64,000 bases of DNA from Amanita rubescens (taxonomy: Eukaryota; Basidiomycota; Agaricomycetes; Agaricales; Amanitaceae), in the NCBI GenBank assembly GCA_015039365.1, contig WION01000200.1, forward strand, positions 1 to 64,000. The letters are read 5' to 3'. A program made the translations under genes and the position numbers. Shown one piece after another: positions 47,522 through 60,009 of the stretch. The notes beneath the pieces were generated by a model, which saw only the letters and a list, made by a program, of their open reading frames with translations, had not been told where the DNA came from and did no database searches. The first letter of the stretch is position 1. Every line of letters begins with the position of its first letter.

Positions 47522-49098
47522 TCACTCTACAACACAAAAAAGTTTCTTCTCAAGATCGATGTAATCTTTGTACGGCGGCAGATCAATGCGGTTAAAGCCA
47601 GTATGGCTCTTTGGAGATTCTGACGGGTCACCCCATTTCGCGACTGTAAACCGTCTTTGCAGCTCTTGAAAACCTTTGACAGAGACTCGTGGTGATCCAG
47701 TGGTAAACCTCAAAAGACGCGATTGACGTTCTGAGGACCAACTCCGCACGCATTTCCAGAACCACTGAATCACGTCATCATCGCTCTCATACCCATCGTA
47801 TACCGTATGTTTCGCCCAATCGTCACTATCGCGTTGAAAGAGTTAGCTGCTCAGTCGCTTCTTGACATAGAACTTGAACTCACACATCAATATCCGACGT
47901 GCCACCGATAAGGAGCTTCAATTCATTTTCGTCGAATACCCTGATTAGATCCAATGGAATGATTTCGCTGAAGCCAGACATGAATGCGTCAAATTGATCT
48001 TGGACGCGTTTACAGAGGCAATACTCGACGTGCAAGTCCACGTATTCCTTCTTATTCTCTTCGGTTACTTTGATATCGTATCCTCCAGGTTTAAACTCAA
48101 ACGTTTTGATCCCGCCAAGTCGTTCTTCTGTGACTGTGAAATTCGAATCGAATTTACCTGTGATGTCGTTTTCACTGTATCAACTAAATAAACGGGTAAT
48201 GGTGCGCGTGGGAGTACGACTCACAGTATCCGTGTCAACCGGCTATACAACTCGGTATCGATGCTTTCCAAGTCTGCCAGGTTGACTTTTTTGTTAAGGA
48301 TCATCTTGTAGAAGCTGGTAGTAAAGGAGGCGTCCAGGAGGGAACGATGGAAAATACATAGGCCGATGCACCGGCCGACGAACTTGAGATGCTCTGGGTT
48401 CGTTTCTTTAGCATCGGATGAATATTCGAATAGGGAATATGATTGAGTGGATATGTCGCGCGAGAGTAAGTAGAAAAATTCCCTGGAAAAGTCAGGCGCC
48501 CGAGGAGACGACTCGGAAGCGGAATCCAGATCATCTGATTCGCCCTCAAACGTGATCAAGAGTCGACGTTTCAAATCTTCCGGAGTTTTTCGCATAATTT
48601 CGGCAAAACTATCTTCAAAGATGTGACTTCGCCTGACTTTGACCTGACATAGGCCGCCTTCCTGCGCGCGCATAACAGGTTGGCTTCTGAAATAAATGCG
48701 TTTCCTGAAAAATTGCCGCGTAAAGTCGTGAAGACGACTTGGCAATGAAAGACGAGGATCGTCCCAAGTCGTTATTTTTGCAATATGGTCGACGAAGTAA
48801 ACTTTCCCTTGTGAATTGACGCGCATTTCCCAGCGCGGCCTGGGGGTAAATGGCCGGGCTCGGCAGCGCTTTCAAGCACGTTTGGGAGTGGCTTCAAGGA
48901 CTGAGGGTTGGACCAGTGTGTGGTGCGAGTGTTGTGATCAACGTAATAGCGTTGACCTGTTGGGGTGAATCGCTCCTCCCAACCCTTTGGAATGTTTTCA
49001 TCGTCAGTCACAGTATCCGCCACTTGACATTGCATCAGAAGTTGGTTGTGAGAGAGAGAGAGAGAGAAGACGGCAGTGACTATATTTAGTAGCATCAT
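47522..49098 (-). pseudogene. Nedd4/Rsp5-type HECT ligase lacking the catalytic cysteine, truncated
   Basis: Minus-strand blocks are a WW domain (IPKGWEERFTPTGQRYYVDH, TTHWSNPQ), a second WW (WEMRVNSQGKVYFVDH, ITTWDDPR) and a long HECT region. The HECT blocks include SFAEIMRKTPEDLKRRLLIT, FVGRCIGLCIFHRSLLDASF, QDQFDAFMSGFSEIIPLDLI and [13 protein letters not shown]. The catalytic region reads [17 protein letters not shown], where active enzymes have Cys at the Gly position. There is a frameshift just before the second WW (48840), no C2 domain and only two WW domains. The C-terminal ETEGFGQE is missing. The decayed copy at 14880-15400 shares the Gly, so the loss is older than the duplication. 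It cannot form the ubiquitin thioester. Confidence 0.8.
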
Positions 49099-49138
49099 AA
49101 CTATATCGGGCCGATTCGGCTACGCTACTCCGTCGCCC

Positions 49139-51032
49139 ATGACACGGACGTCGGATGAACAAGTTCCTCTTCTACAGGATACTACTATTGAACAAACACA
49201 GTTTCCATGGTTACAATTCTCGATCATCTTTGCATTGAAGACTTCAGAATTCCTGACGTCAACCACTACACATCCGTTCATTCCAGATGTAAGTACGCTC
49301 TCTGAACCCCGTCATTCATTTATACTGATCATCATTGTTCTTACTAGCTAGTACGACATGTCGGGATAACAAACGGAGAGAGGAACGTCGGATACTATGT
49401 TGCTTTGCTGGTACGAAGGTCTTCTCCCTCAGTGTATGTCATCGCTGAAGGAGATGATTCCGTCAACAGCTATCCACGTTCTTTGCTGCTGAGACAGTTA
49501 CAACGTTCCTTTTCTCTCACCTTTCGGATCTGGTAGGCCGCAAGCCTGTTCTTCTCACTTGCGTAATCGGCTTGTCGATATGCATCTGTGGCTTTGGGGT
49601 TTCGATGACGTTCTGGATTCTAGTCCTGTGGTTCGTACTATGTTCAAATCAATACAAAATTTCTGATGCTTCGATAGGCAAGCTATAATGGGCGCACTGA
49701 GTCAGCATTTTATTGGAAATGCCGTCGTGGTTGAACTTTGACGTGTATCTTAGACGGGACAATGGGCGTAGCGAAAAGGTTCGTCATCGTCATCTCAATG
49801 CTCCCTGGTACTGATTCTGTCATGCAGCATGTTGGTAGAAGCAGCCGATTCAACCCATCTCGCTCGAGTGCGTGCCAGATTTAGTTCAGAACATCACGTT
49901 CTCACTGGGACGTAGGCAATAGGCTATTTTGGCACCTCGGCGTACGTTGCGAATATGGTGGGTCGTATTTCCTTTGTACTACCTCACGCATGATTGATTA
50001 TATGCGCCACAGATTGGGGGTAAGATCGGCGGTTCACTGGCAAGACCAGTCGAGCAATATCCACACCTGTTTGGTTCCAGTGAATTTCTCAAGAAATACC
50101 CTTACTTTCTTCCTTGCGCCGTCTCCTCAATCTTACTGTTCATCTCCTGGCTATCCGGGGTTGCTCTCCTGAAGGAAACCGTAGCGAAGCCATTACCTAT
50201 TTCTAGCATATTCAAACGCAATGCACGGGAAGAGACCTCGGAAGAGGGAACCGAAAGCGTCAGAAAACCACCATTACGTGCGATCTTCATACGCCCAGTC
50301 ATAATCGCCGCAACCAACCTTGCAGCCCTGGCTCTAGTCGACAGATTCTACATCGCCGCCGACGCTCTCTATCTCTCCACTCCAATCAAAGACGGCGGCC
50401 TCGGCTTTTCCGTAAACGCCATCGGTACTTTCTCTTCTACCTCTGGAACGGTCGTATGCGTATCTCAGCTATTCTTCTTCGCACCCATACACGCCAACTT
50501 GGGCTCGAAATATCTATTTATAATTGGTCTATCTGCGGCGCTTCCGCGATTTGCGTTGTGGCCTGCGATGAATTGGATTGCGAGGAACGACGGATATATG
50601 GGTTGGGTGTGGTTCGGGCTTGGATTTCAGATGTGTTGTTCGGCGTTTATTCAGTTTGCGTACGGTAAGTCGTTGCGTATTCTATCTACATGATGCCACG
50701 TCATAGGCTGTATATAGGTGCGATTTGGGTTTTGATTGCTCGATCTCCTGGAAACCGCAGTTCCTTGGGTGCGGTAGTGGGATTCTGTCATGTACGCTGC
50801 TTCCAAGTTCTTCCGATTTCGATACTATGAGCTCAACTATTAACAGGTGGGGAATAATGTAGTACGCACCATAGGCTCTGCAGTATCAAATTCGCTCTTT
50901 TCGCTGTCGATTGATAAAGGGTATCTGGGTGGATATTTCGCATATTTCATCTTCATCTGTGTTACGATCATAGCGCTGTGCGCGACATTGTTATTGCCCA
51001 GAGACGAGATTACGCAGGAAAGGAAGCGCTAA
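49139..51032 (+). CDS. MFS transporter 1
   Basis: Ten exons (49139-49288, 49348-49410, 49470-49630, 49678-49700, 49754-49778, 49828-49867, 49916-49957, 50013-50664, 50718-50791, 50847-51032) give 471 aa in frame. The acidic N-terminus (DEQVPLLQD) precedes FPWLQFSIIFAL, and MFS motif A is LSDLVGRKPVLL. The central loop follows LFGSSEFLKKYPYFLPC and ALLKETVAKP. It belongs to the Agaricomycete DHA1/ZIFL-like MFS group with about 12 spans; substrate unknown. Its start lies only 40 bp from the first frame of the HECT pseudogene on the other strand. Confidence 0.85.
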
Positions 51033-51359
51033 GCACATGTACTCGTATACTAACACTACAAAACCCTATTCAAAGAAATCGGTATTAGGTTCTTGATATC
51101 ATCAAGCCAGGCCTCGGACGAGGTAGTGGCCCATACGGCCAAGTGAGTTATAAAACTCTTCACACGGTAGGCATACATGCAATACAATTAGCTACAGAAG
51201 AAGTCATCTGTCCAGGTCCATGCCGCAACGATCTTGTCAATGTACATAGGAGTCTGGTCGGATAGCCATCGAATGAACGTTGAACGTTGAACGGTGATGG
51301 CAATTCTTCCTTATTCATTCTTTGCCGGCCGGTCTGGAACGCATATCTAGCTCGATTCA
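51033..51359. other. Intergenic, source of the copy at 53205-53365
   Basis: 51033-51110 together with the end of MFS 1 is repeated at 53205-53365 (CCTATTCAAAGAAATCGGTA against CCTATTCAACGAAATCGGTA). No gene is seen. Confidence 0.6.
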
Positions 51360-53046
51360 TTACATGTACTCCTCTTCGTTCATGTCGTCAAAGGGCCAGT
51401 GCGCTGCGATCTGAGCCCGTTCCTCCTCGGATCCGGCCTTCGCCAATGTATCCAACTTCAGCTGCTTGCTGCGCATTATGGCCTGCTCGTAGTTCCTGGC
51501 GGGCACCCAGACCTCCGGCCCGCAGCCGATGATGATTCGGCACGCCTCTGGAGTCACGTCCGCTCTTCTCTGTTCCGCATCTAGCCTCATGGTCTCGTAT
51601 ACGTCCTTGGCGTCGAACACGAGAGGACACGGCGGGCCTCCCCCCGTAAGCGTCTCCCAGTTCACCGTTGCTTCTATCAGCGCAACCTTCAGCGCGAGAG
51701 TTTCGCCTTCCCACGGGTCACTGGCGTAGCAGAAGAGGCGGCGGCAGAGCACTCCCATGGGGATCGTCAATGCCGCATAATGAAGCTCGTTGTACTCCTC
51801 CGTGCATTTGACGTAGTAGTAATGGACGAGGCGTTGACGGTAGAGTTCCTCATCTTCCAAATTCTCCGGTAGCGAAGGCCGCGTCATAGATTGCGAGATA
51901 GCATCATCATAGCTCTGTAGCCGTTGGGGTATACCGGCAAGGAGAAATAGAGGTAGGATCGAGGTATGTTGCCAGTCGATTAGGCTGACGACGCGTAAGC
52001 TAGAGTCGGGCGACCTGGAAACGATGATATTGCTCGGCTGGAGGTCGGGATGGCGGATGCAGAAATGACCGAGGGCTGGGTCCCTGGGGATCAGTGACGA
52101 CGCGATGAGGAGATAGCGGTCCAGGTTCTCGATGTGATCCGACGGGAGCTGCTCCTGGTATTGGTAACCTTCCCTCCTTATGCATTGGAACGGCAACAGT
52201 GGTCGACCAAACCGTTCCAGATAAGCTAGTTCCTTGTCAGCTCCTCTTACGAGTGCTGCTTCGGAACTTTCGTCTATAGTTATCAGTTAGTTTAAGGGAG
52301 TAATAAAAAAGGCAAAGAGCAGCCTACATGGTCCCCGATCTACGTCGAGCTGTGATCTCCTACCATACCACAGAGGCAGTGCTGTATCTGGACCGATGCA
52401 GAAACGCTTGTCCTCTAGCGGGATGCACGGCCTCCCGGCCACATTCTCCAAGTCTTTTGTATAGTACAGGCTTCCGCCAGCCGGGAAAGCAATCGACATC
52501 ATCTTCGACTCGAGTTCAGCAAGCTGGCATGAGACTGAAATAATGTCCTCTTCCCCTAGGTCAAACCATATGTCGCTCAAGCTAGTGGCTTCTACGAATT
52601 CCATAAAGATATACTCAGTCTCTGCCACGTTGTCCGATACAGGCGAGTATCCATATACCTCAGGTATAGGCAGCCCAGAGGAACGGAGTAAGGCCATAGT
52701 AGCCACTTCACTGGCGACAGCGAAGTACTTGGGAATCGTAGCCGGGTACGGGATACGCGCTACCATTTTGAAGCCACCGCTCATGGTGATAAGGAAGGTA
52801 CGGTTAAACCCACCCTCGGCGAATTTTTTCAGGTCGACAATATCATCAGGACTCCGATCGACGGACTGTGCTGCAAGTCGACGTAGCCCATCGACGTTGA
52901 AGACCCGTCTACGCTCTGCGTGGCGAAGGACATCGTTGATACTAGATTACGGGTTACTAGACATATACCCCGTAGAATAACATGCATGAGGCTTACATCC
53001 ACCGCCCTGACGTGTAGTCAAAAAGGTCGTGACGAAGATGCACCAT
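51360..53046 (-). CDS. APH-like kinase, AIM9-type family of Agaricomycetes
   Basis: Three exons (53046-52997, 52941-52328, 52273-51360) give 525 aa in frame. The N-terminal part reads KKFAEGGFNRTFLITM and FKMVARIPYP (nucleotide-binding strands with the Lys), then EYIFMEFVEATSLSDIWFDL. The catalytic loop is IRHPDLQPSNIIVS, followed by VVSLIDWQHTSILPLFL with the metal-binding Asp. The last 100 residues are acidic and end PFDDMNEEEYM. This is an aminoglycoside-phosphotransferase-fold protein of a family widely multiplied in mushrooms and related to mitochondrial AIM9; the substrate is unknown. The gene is flanked by direct repeats of the MFS 1 3' end. Confidence 0.85.
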
Positions 53047-53204
53047 GATAGAGAACGCACGACGTGGCGGCCAACGGGTCGTAGAGCTCAAGTAAGAAAA
53101 GTGAAATGAACGCAGTGAGAGCAAGGATGGCGCAGAGACAGTGAGACTGGAACTGCCAGAAAGGAGAGTCAAATACGGATCTGAAAAGAAGGGCTAGCTT
53201 GTTT

Positions 53205-53365
53205 TGTTGATGTTACGATCATAGCGCTGTGCGTGACATCGTTATTGCCCAGAGACGAAATTGCAAGCGCTAGGCGCAATGGGTCGCCACTCGCTAGAGT
53301 ACATCTACTCGTATACATCTCATTACAAGGCCCTATTCAACGAAATCGGTATTAGATTCTTGATA
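53205..53365 (+). repeat. Duplicate of the MFS 1 3' end
   Basis: TGTTACGATCATAGCGCTGT, GTTATTGCCCAGAGACGA and AAATCGGTATTAGATTCTTG repeat 50960-51100 with several substitutions and small deletions. The copy is in the same orientation and has no upstream MFS sequence. Its distal part forms the last codons of the Crinkler-like gene on the opposite strand. Confidence 0.8.
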
Positions 53366-56334
53366 TGCCTACGTTTGCAGCCCTTGGCAGCGTCAAGTTT
53401 GTCCCGGAAGTCCAGCGTCTTCCTCCTCTTTTCCCTACTATCACTGTTCTCGTCATCAGCGTCTCGCTCCCTTTTCTGACTATCCACCGATTTCCTACTG
53501 CTGCACTCAGAAGCGTCAGAATCTTCCTCCCTCTTCACCATTTTCCTCCTCTTTTCCCCGCCTTTACCACACTCGGCAACGTCAGAACCTCGTCTTTTCT
53601 TTGAAACCCGGTCATTCGACTCCATCCACGCTCGCTCCCGTTTTTCGAGGATATTCAAAGGAGACAAGTCCTTCGTTACCTCCTTCACAAGTTCCATGTT
53701 GAGTGTCGCAATCGGAGGGTCACCGTTCTCTTTCCAATTCTTCTCGTTGCTGACATCCGCGCGCGCCGGAAATGAAGCGATGACGCGTAAAAGGTTGTAT
53801 GACCCTACGTCATCGCACCCATCTGGTAGGCTCTTCAATAGCTCTCGTGTGTCCCTAACGAGACGGTTACGAGCGCGGCTAGAAAAGGATTTCCCGTTCT
53901 GTAAAGATATGTTTAGTCGGTCTTGACGAGCATATTAGGCACAGACCTTGAAACGAAAGAACTTTTTTGGCGTTACACTTCTTACCGCGTCTTTCATTGT
54001 CTTGTTATCAAGAAAGTTTTCCGAGTATTTGGCTTGCAGGGCGACCCATAGCAGCTGTCCGTTGTACAACTCCAGCACAAAGATGACGTCCGGCCCCATG
54101 TTGACACATGGGAAGCAGAAGGGCTGTCGAAAACCATGCTTTAGCCACTTCAGAGTTTGCTCAGGCGTTTTCGCGTACATCCCCAGTGCAGCAGAAGGTC
54201 CGATAGACCCAGTACGATGAACGTAATAGATATTCGGTTTACAATCAGCTGGGGACTCGCCGGAGGAATCAGTCGGAGAAACATGGACAGAAACCAATCT
54301 TGCAGGCTTTTTGGCCCATGAGGGGATAGTCCCGGGGAAATTGAATATGTGTTTCAATTTCCTTTGCTTTTCCGCGCCAAATATAAGGTCAAGACAGCAG
54401 ACGATAAAATTTTCCAAGCCGTTTGATGACCCTTTGTTATCGTTTATCCCTATACTCTGAGCGAAGTATGCATAGCTTCGATTACGTTTTTCGTTAAACC
54501 AGCGATGAGCGGCCGCGACGACTAGATGTTCATCGAAAACCACATGAACAGTTCCTCCTTCCTTTCTAAGTCTCCCCAGGCCGTGCTCAACCCATAGCTG
54601 ATCGTCATCGCCGAGGGGGCCAAGAAGGATGGACCGCATAACATAGAGTGGCAGTATGTCACGAAATTTTGCAAACTTATCTTTATCTGATAATTTACTA
54701 GTATTCAATATTCATATACGAGCCAAGTACATGCCGCTCTCACCATTTTCCAATTTTTTAAAATCGAACATGTCCCTCTCCTCAAGTTCTATATCCTCCA
54801 ATTTTGCTTGTTTCTTGTTTCGGACGGCCTCGCGATTAATCGCGGGTTTGAATCCAATGGCCCGAGAAACATATGTGTCTAAAAGTGGAATCGGTTGCCG
54901 GTACCCGTGAAGAAGTAGTTCAGTGACGAAACCAGCCGCAAATCTGTACCTGTGTGAACAGAACAACATCGATACAATCTCATGAGGTTAGAAAGCAGGC
55001 CCCGACCTTCCGTTTAACCAGTATTCCATGCGTTCTTTGAGTTTCTTTCCCTTCCGTTTGCGAAAGATCCATTCGGGCACGAACCGCCTCACCCAGCCAG
55101 ACATCCCGTTTTTGCCTTCCCATCCCTCAAACGCACCGGTGTCGTAACATCGTCGGTACTTCGACTCTTTCATGACGGCAGATGTCACCGTTTCATCGAC
55201 ATCTGAATGGGAAAGACCCGTTCCCGCGAGAATAAGGAAGGCGTCAAGACCGAGAGTCAGAGCAGAAAAGGTAAGAATGAGTGGGCGTAGAATAGGACGA
55301 CGTTCCATGTCTTCTGAACGGAACGCTTTAGTATGTTCCGTCGCGGCGAACCGGGCTTCGTCGATGATGCAGTACAAGGGCATGCATCCAGATGACGACG
55401 TCGATGTTATACAGGATTTAAGGGCGTTCCGTATGTAAAGAAGCACCTTTTCCGTCAACTCATCCAAGTCGTTATCGAGATATACCGATAGTTTGCGCGT
55501 TAAGTCATGAAATGGATCGGATATATCGGTAAAGAAGGATGGCTGGAGTTGAAGGAGCAACCATTTGCGTCTATAGTTTCTAAAATTGCTTTCGGTAAAA
55601 CCGTCGTCTGAGCTAATGCTTGCCTTCATAGCTTCTACAAACAGATGAAAAATCAAAACGCGTGCCAGAAACACGCGTTTGAATGCACGTCCCGCGAGTT
55701 CTTTATTAGATTCATGAAGAGTATGGTATTCGGGTGAGGTAGACGGGGGAAGAACGGGACAGAACTTGGGATCGTTGCGAATCGTTGACTGAATTGCCTT
55801 TTGAAGGTCGGCAGACCCCAGGGAGCTTGAATCGACGTAGGAAGTGAAATAGAGGCCCCAATGTTGGCATAATCCTTCGAACAGCAAGCGCGTCTTTCCG
55901 GAGCCAGAGGTGTTGATAAAGATCGCATTTTGGGGACGGAATACATCATTGACCCTCTGCTGCAACTCAGGTTCCTCGGCAAAGTATCCGAGGTTATGCA
56001 GCAATAGGCTCGGTCTCTCGCGAACACAAGGGAGTTCAAGGTTCTTCAAAAAGGTTTTGGTTCGCTCGTCGAGCTGAGATTTCACGTTTTCAGGCGGCAT
56101 CCACGTGGGGAGGGTGAGGCGGTTTAGATCAACCAAGTGGGGTTCAAGAGATTTTAGAAAAGAGAACACGTCTTTTTCGCGTAGAATCAGAGGATGGTCA
56201 AAGATATGAGCTCGCAGCTCGCAATACCCTGGGCTTGTTGGTCCATCTGTGCGTGGGGCAGGGCTCATACCAGAGTGCGTAACCAAGTTTGGCCCATCCC
56301 CCTTAGTAACGGAACCCTGAAACGACTCCCACAC
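53323..56334 (-). CDS. Crinkler-like P-loop NTPase fused to a PD-(D/E)XK nuclease domain
   Basis: Four exons (56334-55007, 54949-54744, 54686-53947, 53898-53323) join in frame to 949 aa. The NTPase part has INTSGSGKTRLLFEGLC (P-loop) near residue 140 and PLYCIIDEARFA (Walker B). The later part has GPDVIFVLELYNGQLLWVAL followed by QAKY, the D…E…QxK pattern of the restriction-endonuclease fold. A Lys/Arg-rich, NLS-like C-terminus follows (KKRRGSD, EKRRKM, REKRRKTLDF). This architecture was described for Crinkler-RHS-type effectors in fungi. No signal peptide is seen. The final residues (IKNLIPISLNRAL) are encoded antisense to the duplicated MFS 3' end. Confidence 0.75.
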
Positions 56335-57173
56335 TCTGTCATCACATAACGAGCTTGATTTTGATTCTTCACCGTCGACGTTCGAGAATAGGGGGCATTA
56401 TAAACGGAAGGGAGGATTTGAACATGGTGGATTGTAGGTATGTAGTAAGTCAGAGCATAAAAGCGGAGATTTATGGATTGAATTAACTGTCGTCCGTATT
56501 TGGATCTTTCGCATGATCGACCTGGGAACGCGGCAGAAATGCAAAATCCTCGTTCAACGACGATGGAAAATGTAGTTCAAGCTGGACTACTGTAAGCGTA
56601 ACGTATAGATAGTATCAGGTTGGCACGACTCATGACTCTCTTCTCAGATTTATCTTTCGGACTTTTTTATCTTGTGACCAGTCATCCTCTCCTTTGTCCA
56701 GGTGGCTCCGTGATTGACGGTCGGGCGATTGCGCTGATGATACATTTATATGACCCTTCCAAAGGACTGATGCCCCGCGAACCCACGACGTGAGCCGCGT
56801 GAGTCTGTCAAGCATGATAAGAGAAGATCTCCCCGGTCCCGTCACAATGTCGCATATGTACGTCTCGAAACAAAGCTTTCAATCCGTCGACCTAGCCTCC
56901 TGTGATGTTCATTTGAGCGGCTACTTGTCAAAGTCAGCCAGATGCAGAAGGAGTAAGTAGTGACCATCATATCAAGCAGAATCTCAGGGAATTCCATATC
57001 TGGCATCCGTCCAATCAGCAGTGAGTCTCTTTATAGGTTGCAGGGTAACGTCACTCAGAAGTCATTTAGTAGACACGACCATGATCTCAATGCTGTCCCG
57101 TTTGAGTCAAATGCCCGTTGGCTCGAAACGGTTATCTCCTTCCCCTACTTCCATTCCCCTCTCTCGTTTGGAT
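56335..57173 (+). promoter_or_regulatory. Upstream region of MFS 2 with CCAAT and TATA boxes
   Basis: CCAATCAG lies at 57011-57018 and CTTTATAG at 57029-57036, about 145 bp before the ATG. GGCATCCGTC just upstream recurs before MFS 3 and, as GGGTCCGTCC, before MFS 4. The 5' flank of the Crinkler-like gene occupies the beginning of the interval. No other gene is seen. Confidence 0.55.
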
Positions 57174-59058
57174 ATGAGGATTGATTCGAGAACAGGAGAT
57201 GATGAGGAAGTCCCTCTTCTCTCTGATCAACGGACTCGCGAGCGTCTTGAGCGGCGGGCGCCCTTTCCGTGGTTCCAGTTTTCGATCCTTTTTACCCTGA
57301 CATTTTCACAGTACCTGACGTTGAACATCCAAAATCCTTTTGTTCCGGATGTATGTTTTCCTCATCGTCTGAGCCATTCCGCACACTAATCATTATCTAT
57401 AGTTAATTAGACATGTCGGGATAGCGCGTGGATTCGAGAAGAACGTGGGATATTATGTTGGGTTGCTGGTGCGTCTCCGGGCCCTTGTATCATTACAATC
57501 TCTAATGAAACAGAATAACAGACGTCTACGATATATGCCGCCGAAGCTGCTACCTCTTTTCTTTTCTGCCGGCTTTCTGACCATATAGGCCGCAAACCGG
57601 TTTTTCTCGCCTGCATAATTGGTTTGTCGATAATCATCTGTGGCTTTGGGCTATCGACGACGTTCTGGGCTCTCATTCTGTGGTTCGTGCGACGTTTGAA
57701 TTTACGCACCGTTCTTGATTATGCCTAGTGAAGCTCTCATTGGAGCGTTAAGTGAGTCGTTTACTCGGAAACTCCCACATGTTTAATCTCGTTTCAGATG
57801 GGACTTTTGGATTAACGAGAAGGTTAGATAAACGTTATAAGAGCTACATTCCTTCTGATTCGACCGTGTAGTATGCTGACGGAGATGATCGGCCAAACGG
57901 ACATCGCTAGGGTACGTTCGTAGTTCTGGATTATCTCATTTTCTCATTGCCGCGAGCAGGGAATCGCCTACTACGATATCTCATGGTATCTCGCGGGTGC
58001 TGTATGTCATATTCTCTTTTCACAGTGCGCATTTTTGAACACGATACCTTTCCGCAGATTGGGTCCAAGGTCGGCGGTTCTCTCTCGAGACCTGCGGAAC
58101 AATTTCCAGGGCTATTCGGTTCGAGCGAATTCCTCAAGAAATATCCATACTTCCTTCCTTGCGCCATCTGCTCCATGTCACTCTTTGCTTCGTGGCTACT
58201 TGGAACAATCTTCCTGAAAGAAACTCTGCAAAAGCCATTACCACTCTTTGGTTTCAAAACCCAAGAAAGCGAACCTGTGGATGATTGTGACACTACAGAG
58301 GAGGACGAAAGCACCGAAAGGCCATCTCCATTACGCGCAATCTTCGTACCCAGGGTCATTATTTTTGCCATAAATCTAGCTGCGCTTTCTCTACTAGAGA
58401 AATTCTATTGGGCAACTGAAGCACTATTTCTCTCCACACCTATCAGGGTTGGCGGCCTTGGCCTTTCGCCCGGCGCTATCGGCACCTTCCAATCGTACTC
58501 CACATTATTCATAGGAATTTCTCAATTGTTCGTCTTCCCCCTCATGCATGACAGATGGGGATCGAAAAATATCTTTATACTCGGGGTATTCGCAACACTC
58601 CCCCGATTCATAATGTGGCCTGTCATGAATGGGATTGCGAGGAGTGATGGCCACCCTGGTTTGGTGTATTTCGCGCTAGGTTCTCAGGTCTGCTGCTCAA
58701 CCTTGGCTGAATTCGCATATCGTAAGTCGTAATACGGAACCACAGTTCTTCTAAATATACATCGATTTTAGTTTCGATTTGGGTAATGATCACCAAGTTG
58801 CCTGGAAACCGTGACTCGTTGGGTTCAATACTTGGATTTTGTCAGGTGAGTTGTTCTTGATTTCCTCATATCGGGACCTCATTTTTCGGGCACCAGACGG
58901 TGACGAGTATAGTGCGCACTGTAGCTCCTACCGTTTCCAATACCCTCTTTTCGCTGTCAACAGACAGGAACTATCTCGGTGGATATCTAGTTTACTTTTT
59001 CTTCGTTTATTGCTCGATAATGGCATTGTGTGCAGCATCGACACTGTCCAGATATTGA
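57174..59058 (+). CDS. MFS transporter 2
   Basis: Ten exons (57174-57350, 57403-57468, 57522-57682, 57729-57751, 57798-57822, 57872-57911, 57960-58001, 58058-58721, 58772-58845, 58897-59058) give 477 aa with the same intron positions as MFS 1. Motif A is LSDHIGRKPVFLA. SRPAEQFPGLFGSSEFLKKY and the TIFLKETLQKP loop are present. It lacks the extended basic tail of MFS 1 and MFS 3 and ends AASTLSRY. No defects are seen. Confidence 0.85.
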
Positions 59059-60009
59059 ATTGTACAAGAAAGGGGGATAGAAATGGGAGAAGTCAACGCA
59101 TCTTCAACTTAGCATTTAGCATTGCAATGTACAATAGCATGATACCAACTCTCTCCAAGTTGAACGCGGGTGTGCGTAAGATTTGAGTTCCCGGGGTCCG
59201 CGCTGCTTCGGAGTACGAGTTTCGGCTCCGACCCTTCGCCAGCACTCGTTTGCGTCGTTCGCCTTTCTTTAACTGCTTTGGAGATCTGCGACAAAATCAA
59301 TGCGGAACTGCTGTTGTGTTCGAAGATGAAGGGTGTTGAAAGATCGAGGTTCTATGAAATGTCCCCGGGGCCGGTCACATAGGCGCAACTTGCAAGTGTA
59401 CTATTCACAGGTAAGTCAGGTTGTTAATTAGAATGTTAGTATTGGGCACGACCTGAGTTGTTTATCCTACGAGGTCAAGATATCGCGGATATAGGGGATT
59501 CGGTCTTTATTTGTCTTATCCGAGCTCCGGTATCTCAGTCACGTCTGCCTGCCAGCATACCCCATGTTATCGCGCCTTCCCAATCTCCATCTGGCCCTTC
59601 AGCTCGATTCCGATACCCTGCAAACACGCCACGTGCGCCGTGCAACACTGCGTATGGGTCTGATAAGACGAGAATCTCATATAATGTTACGTAGGTATCC
59701 CTTGAAACGACGAGTCGGATACCTTCAGGTCACTAACTTTGGCCTCTTCTTATAGTCGCTTGACAGTACTATTCACGTCAAAATCTGTCTGATGTGGAAG
59801 GGGAGACAAGTGACCATCATTCTCAGTAGTATCTCTGGAGTTGCTATATGCGGCATCCGTCTGGCAATCAGCGACAGGTTCCTTTATTACTTATAGAACA
59901 ACAGGCCCGTAACACCGTGTACACACCTCAATCCCTGTCTAATTCAAATGCCAACACGAAACGTTATCGTCTTCCCCCGCCTTTGTTCCTCACTCTGGCA
60001 CCTCTGGCT
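59059..60009 (+). promoter_or_regulatory. Intergenic region with MFS 3 promoter elements
   Basis: GGCATCCGTC at 59852 and CAATCAG at 59865-59871 are followed by CCTTTATTA at 59881. They match the order seen before MFS 2. The first 700 bp hold only short frames. Confidence 0.45.
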
